Below, piece after piece: positions 6,578 through 10,652 of a stretch of DNA of 10,652 bases. Location: positions 1 to 10,652 of the forward strand of contig CAKXIK010000070.1 of the NCBI GenBank assembly GCA_934875675.1. The letters run 5' to 3'. The position numbers and the translations under genes are program-made. This DNA is from an uncultured bacterium (lineage in GTDB: Bacteria > Bacillota > Clostridia > Oscillospirales > Acutalibacteraceae). Within the stretch, counting starts at the first letter, position 1. Each line of letters opens with the position of its first letter. Below the pieces are notes generated by a model. The model was not told the origin of the DNA. It searched no databases and saw nothing but the letters and a program-made list of their open reading frames with translations.

Positions 6578-7371
6578 TCAAACGGGTTTTTTCTTGCAAA
6601 GATGATAGAGTGGAACTAGCGGCAAAAGAATTGGCGTATGATCCGCATAGGCACGGTATTCGGGTAGGCTGCCATAACGATTGTCCTGCCGCTTTTCCAA
6701 ACGCTGCGCACCATTGAACATAATGGCAACAATACAGACATATGCCGAAATTGCCATTACCCATTGTCCCCATCCTTGCAAAGCAGTCAGACCGCCAACG
6801 GTAACTCCTGTCCAGAACAGAATTTCCCCCAAATAGTTTGGGCATCGCACTATTTGATACAGCCCTTTTGTCGCTACCATATTAGATTCGTTGCTTTTTG
6901 AGCCGTCTTTTGATGATCGGCAAGTGTTTCAATCCATAATGCTGCACCGCTAATGAAAACGCCGATCCACGGCAGGACAGAGTCCGTTGCGCGGTTATAC
7001 TGACGATAAAATACAGGACTTACCTGCGCTACATATAATACAGCCACACTCAACCAAATTGCCGCTTTGATCCATACAGACATGGAAGATTCGGAGTCTG
7101 TTACATTAGATAGAGTTTTGCGATAGGCAGCATTTTTAATTTCCCGATACAGCAAAAACCCGGATAACCGTATACCGTATAGTAAAAACACCAGACATTG
7201 TAAGTAATGTACCGGCTGCATCTGCGTGTGAAACAATACTGCAATTGCGATTCCTAACCCAGCTACGGAAAATCCGTAACCAATGGAAAGAAAATAAACA
7301 TACTTATAAAAGCCAATGGCACACAGCACGGCTGCAACGATCAAAAGAATGCCCAAATACTCCCATCCCAT
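6578..7371 (-). pseudogene. DUF1295 / steroid 5-alpha-reductase-like membrane protein, frameshifted
   Basis: The 5' part (MGWEYLGILL..., 165 codons to the stop at 6874-6876) has several membrane helices and ends ADHQKTAQKATN. The family's conserved C-terminal block follows in another frame: GLYQIVRCPNYLGEILFW, then EKRQDNRYGSLPEYRAYADHTPILLPL, ending at 6578. The usual motif is QKxxxKxxNPNxFVxxGLYxxxRxPNYxGE. Restoring one base at about 6881-6890 gives ATN-P-N-MVATKGLY, an exact fit, so a one-base deletion is the simplest explanation; the repaired protein would be about 264 aa, normal for the family. Members are NAD(P)H-dependent membrane reductases of the ERG4/steroid 5-alpha-reductase fold. 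AAGGAG lies 9 nt before the ATG. A longer in-frame extension upstream runs through the NmrA gene and is spurious. Loss may be real or a sequence error. Confidence 0.8.
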
Positions 7372-7390
7372 CCTGCATTTCTCCTTTTGA

Positions 7391-8230
7391 TTAGAAATTT
7401 TTTCTAATATATTCGGCAAAACTTTGTGTTCCGGTCTGCACATCGCCCACCATCGATTCGGTGAGCGTCCATTTACTGAACCGCAGAATTGCCTCTTTAC
7501 CGTTCTTCTTAAAGTGATTGACAAAGGCCAGCACATCAAACAAAACTGCCGGTGCATGCTTGATGACCGGATTTTTGTTTGCAGCAGCAAAGCACATCCG
7601 GGCAATTTCTTCGTAAGTATAGGTCTCCGTTCCTCCGATGGAGATAATCCCGTTGCTTTCACCCAGATGGGAGACGATATAGTCAGCAAAATCCGGTGTA
7701 TCAATCACATTTGCACTGACCGGCTTATTGCCCAGCAGTGTTACGGATCCCTTTTCAATCATCGGCTTAAAGACCTTGACAATATCATAAAAATATCCGG
7801 TTGGACGGTAAATGATGTATTGCAGTCCGCTCTTCCTGAGCTCTTCTTCCAAAAGATATTTGGCGTGGAGCATGGGTACCTTTGGTGCTTTGTCGGCTTT
7901 TAGTACGGAGATGTAAATAAATTTTTTTACACCTGCAGCCTTTGCCTCATTGAGCAAATTCAGATTTCCCTGATAGTCGATATCGTAGTTGGTTACGGTT
8001 CCGCTGGTTTTTGTCAAACCGACCGTGCTGATGACGATATCTGCACCATCGCAGAGACCCTTCAGAGAATCCGCCTGCGTTACGTTCAGCTTTTGAAAGG
8101 TATAATTTCCTTGAAGCCCTAAATCGCGCTCAATCATATCCGCAGCAACCACCTCATGCCCGGCTGCAAGCAGCGAGCGAAAGATATCACTGCCCAAATT
8201 TCCATAAGCACCTGCCAGTACGATTTTCAT
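7391..8230 (-). CDS. NmrA-family NAD(P)-binding oxidoreductase (atypical SDR)
   Basis: A 279-aa Rossmann-fold protein. The dinucleotide motif GAYGNLG (7-13) starts a beta-alpha-beta unit; Asp31 at the end of the second strand suggests NAD over NADP. ADIVISTVG (63-71), KKFIYISVL (102-110) and YRPTGYF (141-147) are the usual NmrA/atypical SDR landmarks. There is no clear YxxxK catalytic pair, as is common in NmrA-like members, so it may act as a redox sensor or as a reductase on an unknown substrate. AGGAGG 7 nt before the ATG sets the start. It begins 11 nt after the upstream gene's stop and ends 19 nt before the DUF1295 gene, so it is inside the operon. The gene is intact. Confidence 0.85.
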   Translation of the reverse strand: MKIVLAGAYGNLGSDIFRSLLAAGHEVVAADMIERDLGLQGNYTFQKLNVTQADSLKGLCDGADIVISTVGLTKTSGTVTNYDIDYQGNLNLLNEAKAAGVKKFIYISVLKADKAPKVPMLHAKYLLEEELRKSGLQYIIYRPTGYFYDIVKVFKPMIEKGSVTLLGNKPVSANVIDTPDFADYIVSHLGESNGIISIGGTETYTYEEIARMCFAAANKNPVIKHAPAVLFDVLAFVNHFKKNGKEAILRFSKWTLTESMVGDVQTGTQSFAEYIRKNF

Positions 8231-8241
8231 CCGAATTCCTC

Positions 8242-8943
8242 CTAATTTTTTAATGAGTCAGTCTCAAAAATTACAGGCATCACATGGGTGCGAAAGAAAG
8301 TCTCTGCTCCGTTTTTTCCCAACACCCGCTGCAAGGTGGCTGACGAAGGATTACCGTCACGCACCATACGGTCAGCAAAAACTTTCAGCTTTTCACGGTT
8401 CGCGTTGTCGGGTTCTGCGTGCAAAGAGCATTCTTCCACATAAGCGCAAACCGATTCTTTCAGCATTTGTGTCAACGCCGCTTCATCCGTTCCACCTTTA
8501 ATCAAGGAATAGTGCGTCCGCTCCTGAAGGTACCACGCCGGTTTTTCTGGATAATCCGAAATGTTTGCATAGCGATTCGCAACCTGTATCAACTTTGGCA
8601 TTTCCGCACCAGCAGAGGTACAGTCGTAATATTCAATAAACACTGCCCGCTTTTTTCCCATTGCCATCACATCCACTAACAACAGCGGTACTTGCGTTCC
8701 CTCGTTTGGTGTACAGACAAAGGTAGCCAGACGCATCAGCCCACCCATCGCAACCGTGTTCATCCCAAACAGATTCCCATAGCCGGGGACTGTATATTGG
8801 TGCACCGCAAAGCGCATAAGCGGCAATCCCTTTGGCCACCGCATGCAGGATTGATCTCCAAGCGGACAGGGCTTTAGCGAAAACCGTGCTCCAAAGGCAG
8901 CCGTCAGCTCCTCCAAGAAGCCGGAAAAGTTTTCAAAAGTCAT
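8242..8943 (-). CDS. Unknown 233-aa protein, possibly ferredoxin-dependent bilin reductase-like
   Basis: No signal peptide or membrane segment; a soluble protein. I could not place it with certainty. The central stretch VPLLLVDVMAMGKKRAVFIEYYD (85-107) and the C-terminal ADRMVRDGNPSSATLQRVLG followed by ...FFRTHVMPVIFE (190-227) follow the order and spacing of two conserved blocks of ferredoxin-dependent bilin reductases (HY2/PcyA fold). These blocks are a PxxGxDxxxxxxxxxxxxxD strand pair, and a terminal KDPxxxxLxRxxGxEWxxxFxxxxLF helix. Sequence identity is low, so this is a fold-level guess. Cys at 26, 33, 77, 108, 166 and 172 show no iron-sulfur motif. AAAGGAG lies 9 nt before the ATG; the upstream stop is 27 nt away. 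Codon use looks like its neighbours. Cotranscribed with flavin and NAD(P) redox genes, fitting an enzyme on a small molecule. Confidence 0.8.
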   Translation of the reverse strand: MTFENFSGFLEELTAAFGARFSLKPCPLGDQSCMRWPKGLPLMRFAVHQYTVPGYGNLFGMNTVAMGGLMRLATFVCTPNEGTQVPLLLVDVMAMGKKRAVFIEYYDCTSAGAEMPKLIQVANRYANISDYPEKPAWYLQERTHYSLIKGGTDEAALTQMLKESVCAYVEECSLHAEPDNANREKLKVFADRMVRDGNPSSATLQRVLGKNGAETFFRTHVMPVIFETDSLKN

Positions 8944-8970
8944 GGAATTTTTCTCCTTTAACGATGAATC

Positions 8971-9897
8971 CTATTTGCCCTTTTCTTTACTGCGCTTATC
9001 GTTGATGATGTCCATATGCTCCGCCGTAATCAGGGTAATACCATGTTCCTTTGCCCACGAGACGCACCCTTTTAATGCGGTTGGTAAGAAGATTCGCGGC
9101 ACCTTAATCAGTTTCATACATGCTTCATCCGTAAATTTCACCGTGTCGTCTGCACGTTTGGCCGCGTAACGAACCGATTCCAATGTTGTTTCCCGAACGG
9201 GCAGAAGCTCCGGACGTGGGCGACGGAACCGGGAATACCAAAAATTTTTACTGTCACGGTATCCGTAATCCACCGGAACCGGCGGAAAGTCTCCTGCATG
9301 GACGCCGTTTAGAATAGCATTGTAATAACGCTTTTTCATAAGTATTTTGTCAACCCGCAGAATGAAGTGTGCACCAAACGGGGAGGTAATTCCATTAAAA
9401 TCGTGATAAGGCCCGGGGTAGCCGTTGAGTTCCCCGGGCTGATCCTCCTGCGCACCGTCAAGCTCGCGCATCCAGGTACATTCCATGACCTGATAGGATT
9501 CTGCAATTACCTTTGGAAAGACCTCGTCCGGATGCTCCTCTGCCATCTGGCCGCTCTCAAAAGTGAACAGGCAATCCTTCATTTTTTCATCGGGACGATC
9601 GCCCGGAAAACCTAAGCGCACCGCCTCTTTAAAATACTTTTTTTCATCTGTAATAAAGTTGAGGGCGCATTTGCCATTGCGCAAAAGATGCTGTGCCGTA
9701 TTGGATGAATTGCGTGCGCACAATAACATTGCATAATAATCTTTTCCGGCAATGTAATAGGGCGACACCAGTGAATACGGACCAAGCGAGGTGCTGCCAT
9801 CCTCTGATAATGTGCTGATAAGGACGGTAGGCATGGGGAAAAAGGCTGAGGTTTGATAGAAGTTATCTACGATACGCAAATTCTCAAAACTGGACAT
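8971..9897 (-). CDS. Flavin reductase-like FMN protein fused to PCP_red domain
   Basis: A 308-aa protein. Residues ~10-200 form a flavin-reductase-like split barrel: FFPMPTVLISTLSEDG (19-34), PYSLVSP, then SSNTAQHLLRNGKCALNFI, where the family binds FMN. The last ~55 residues (KFTDEACMKLIKVPRIFLP... to ITAEHMDII) match the layout of PCP_red, the small domain at the C-terminus of dark-operative protochlorophyllide reductase subunit B and of other redox proteins: W/FTxEAxxxLxKVPxxxRxxxxxxxxxxAxExGxxxITxExM. The join of the two is unusual. Start at 9897 is set by AGGAGG 7 nt before the ATG; a 20-residue in-frame extension lies in the TetR coding end and is unlikely. It follows tetR by 17 nt, as the first structural gene of the operon. 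Likely an FMN enzyme that reduces or transfers electrons to a small hydrophobic substrate; substrate unknown. Confidence 0.8.
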   Translation of the reverse strand: MSSFENLRIVDNFYQTSAFFPMPTVLISTLSEDGSTSLGPYSLVSPYYIAGKDYYAMLLCARNSSNTAQHLLRNGKCALNFITDEKKYFKEAVRLGFPGDRPDEKMKDCLFTFESGQMAEEHPDEVFPKVIAESYQVMECTWMRELDGAQEDQPGELNGYPGPYHDFNGITSPFGAHFILRVDKILMKKRYYNAILNGVHAGDFPPVPVDYGYRDSKNFWYSRFRRPRPELLPVRETTLESVRYAAKRADDTVKFTDEACMKLIKVPRIFLPTALKGCVSWAKEHGITLITAEHMDIINDKRSKEKGK

Positions 9898-9914
9898 GAT
9901 GCTGCCTCCTTTAT

Positions 9915-10478
9915 TTATAATTCTATGTTTTCCGGGTGATTCACCGGACATTTCCAAAGCTGCTGTACCATCATCTGCAGGGAAGAAAATTTCATTTCAG
10001 AGCTTCCTGCGCACAGAAGAATATTCTCCGATAGAAACAAAGCTGCCTGTGGAAACCGTTCCTGCTTTGTACGTTCCAACAGGGGCGCCAGAATATCCGC
10101 AAGCTGACGCACCAACTTGCGGTGTCGTCTCACATAGTCTGGGTTTTGGCTGCCAACAAAAACGCATCCTGCCCATATTCCGCGATAAGGTTCACTAAAA
10201 TCCATTACCCCGCGGTACAACGCCTCCATTCCTTCCCAAAGGTTTTGTGCATGGGCACATGCCGTTTGCATCAGTATCAAAGCTTCCTGCCAGTCCTCAA
10301 GCATAATGCTTCCTGCAAGCTTTTCTTTAGAAGAAAAATAATTATACAGCGTTCCCACCGCAATTTTACAGCGTTGTGCGGCATCCCGCATGGTAAATGC
10401 TTCATATCCGCTTTCGAGCAAAAGCTGCCTGGACTGCTGCAAAATCGTCTCTTGTAAATTTTCAATGACCTTTGGCAT
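9915..10478 (-). CDS. TetR/AcrR family transcriptional repressor
   Basis: A 187-aa regulator. The N-terminal DNA-binding domain has the helix-turn-helix TMRDAAQRCKIAVGTLYNYF (29-48) followed by KEKL, the signature of the family; residues ~60-187 are a helical ligand-binding domain of no recognisable subclass. It is the first gene of the minus-strand series, with AAGGAG 7 nt before the ATG. A 16-bp palindrome and a perfect promoter lie just upstream, so it most likely represses itself and the downstream redox genes until a small-molecule ligand, possibly a substrate of those enzymes, binds it. Intact and of normal length. Confidence 0.92.
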   Translation of the reverse strand: MPKVIENLQETILQQSRQLLLESGYEAFTMRDAAQRCKIAVGTLYNYFSSKEKLAGSIMLEDWQEALILMQTACAHAQNLWEGMEALYRGVMDFSEPYRGIWAGCVFVGSQNPDYVRRHRKLVRQLADILAPLLERTKQERFPQAALFLSENILLCAGSSEMKFSSLQMMVQQLWKCPVNHPENIEL

Positions 10479-10492
10479 GGCTTGACTCCTTT

Positions 10493-10508
10493 TATGAACG
10501 TGTTCATA
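10493..10508 (-). promoter_or_regulatory. TetR-type operator palindrome
   Basis: TATGAAC-GT-GTTCATA is a perfect 7+7 inverted repeat with a 2-bp centre. It lies downstream of the -10 box, around +6 to +21 of the predicted transcript, and ends one base before the Shine-Dalgarno of the TetR gene. Such a palindrome in front of a tetR gene is the classic autoregulatory site; a bound dimer would block elongation or clearance. Confidence 0.85.
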
Positions 10509-10520
10509 TACTTGATGGTA

Positions 10521-10549
10521 ATTATATATGCATTAAAAAGCAATGTCAA
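10521..10549 (-). promoter_or_regulatory. Perfect sigma-70 type promoter for the tetR operon
   Basis: On the minus strand TTGACA (10549-10544) and TATAAT (10526-10521) are separated by 17 bp, matching all twelve consensus bases. Predicted transcription starts near 10514, leaving a short leader of about 35 nt that contains the operator and the ribosome binding site. It lies 29 bp inside the right inverted-repeat arm. Confidence 0.9.
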
Positions 10550-10578
10550 CACTGCTGAAAGAATAAATTTAAACCTTT

Positions 10579-10652
10579 TCTGCGTTGTAAATAGATATGA
10601 CCCATCTACCCGAAAAAAAAAGATATGGTAACAATCGCATTTCAAAGCCTTA
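10579..10652 (-). repeat. Right arm of 74-bp perfect terminal inverted repeat
   Basis: Exact reverse complement of 2-75. It contains nine A in a row and two copies of AGATATG flanking that run. The arm ends at the window edge, so the repeat may continue beyond it; at the left end one extra base (C) is present before the match. Confidence 0.95.

Noticed and set aside
7372..7704. N-terminal extension of the DUF1295 protein
   Set aside because: The extra 111 residues run through the end of the NmrA gene in another frame and are unlike the family; AAGGAG before the ATG at 7371 fits better.
7424..7903. Open reading frame of 159 codons on the plus strand
   Set aside because: It lies antisense within the NmrA gene, whose motifs are clear; composition is that of a shadow frame.
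1..10652. CRISPR array, tRNA, rRNA, insertion sequence transposase or phage genes
   Set aside because: No regularly spaced repeats, no cloverleaf or rRNA sequence and no recombinase-like protein were seen on either strand.

Overview
The window looks like a piece of an anaerobic, low-to-mid GC Firmicute genome, probably gut Clostridia (Oscillospirales or Lachnospirales are guesses). The reasons are strong AGGAGG-type ribosome binding sites, textbook TTGACA-17-TATAAT promoters, and protein styles typical of Clostridia: a TcdA with the C-terminal CxxxCxC...C variant and a CrtI-like oxidoreductase with an added iron-sulfur-type tail. No transposase, integrase, phage gene, tRNA, rRNA or CRISPR array is visible.

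Layout. The two ends of the window are a perfect 74-bp inverted repeat (2-75 and 10579-10652). Exactly 29 bp inside each arm is a perfect sigma-70 consensus promoter firing inward. The left promoter (105-133, + strand) reads through the ruins of a small HDIG-type hydrolase gene (186-378) into tcdA (403-1179), a tRNA-modification enzyme. A mostly non-coding 489-bp stretch with two hairpins follows. Next is a 614-aa FAD-dependent CrtI-like oxidoreductase with a C-terminal Cys-bearing domain (1669-3513). A hairpin with A and T tracts on either side (3516-3555) separates these genes from everything to the right, which runs on the minus strand.

Minus strand, read from the right end. A TetR regulator (9915-10478) has a 16-bp palindromic operator just downstream of its own consensus promoter. 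It leads a tightly packed series: a flavin-reductase-like protein fused to a PCP_red domain; a 233-aa protein with distant resemblance to ferredoxin-dependent bilin reductases; an NmrA-type NAD(P)-binding protein; a DUF1295 / steroid 5-alpha-reductase-like membrane protein broken by a frameshift; a small multi-pass membrane protein; and a pyridoxamine-phosphate-oxidase-like FMN protein broken by one stop codon. After a 180-bp gap come the ATPase and permease of a drug-export-type ABC transporter, overlapping by 8 bp.

How it may work together. The right-hand operon is an autoregulated set of FMN, NAD(P) and membrane redox proteins. The FAD enzyme on the other strand and the ABC exporter at the operon's downstream end would fit handling of a hydrophobic or conjugated small molecule (tetrapyrrole, steroid or polyene). 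That substrate idea is inference. Three genes are broken (HDIG hydrolase, DUF1295 protein, PNPOx-like protein), so the system may be decaying, or some breaks may be sequence errors.
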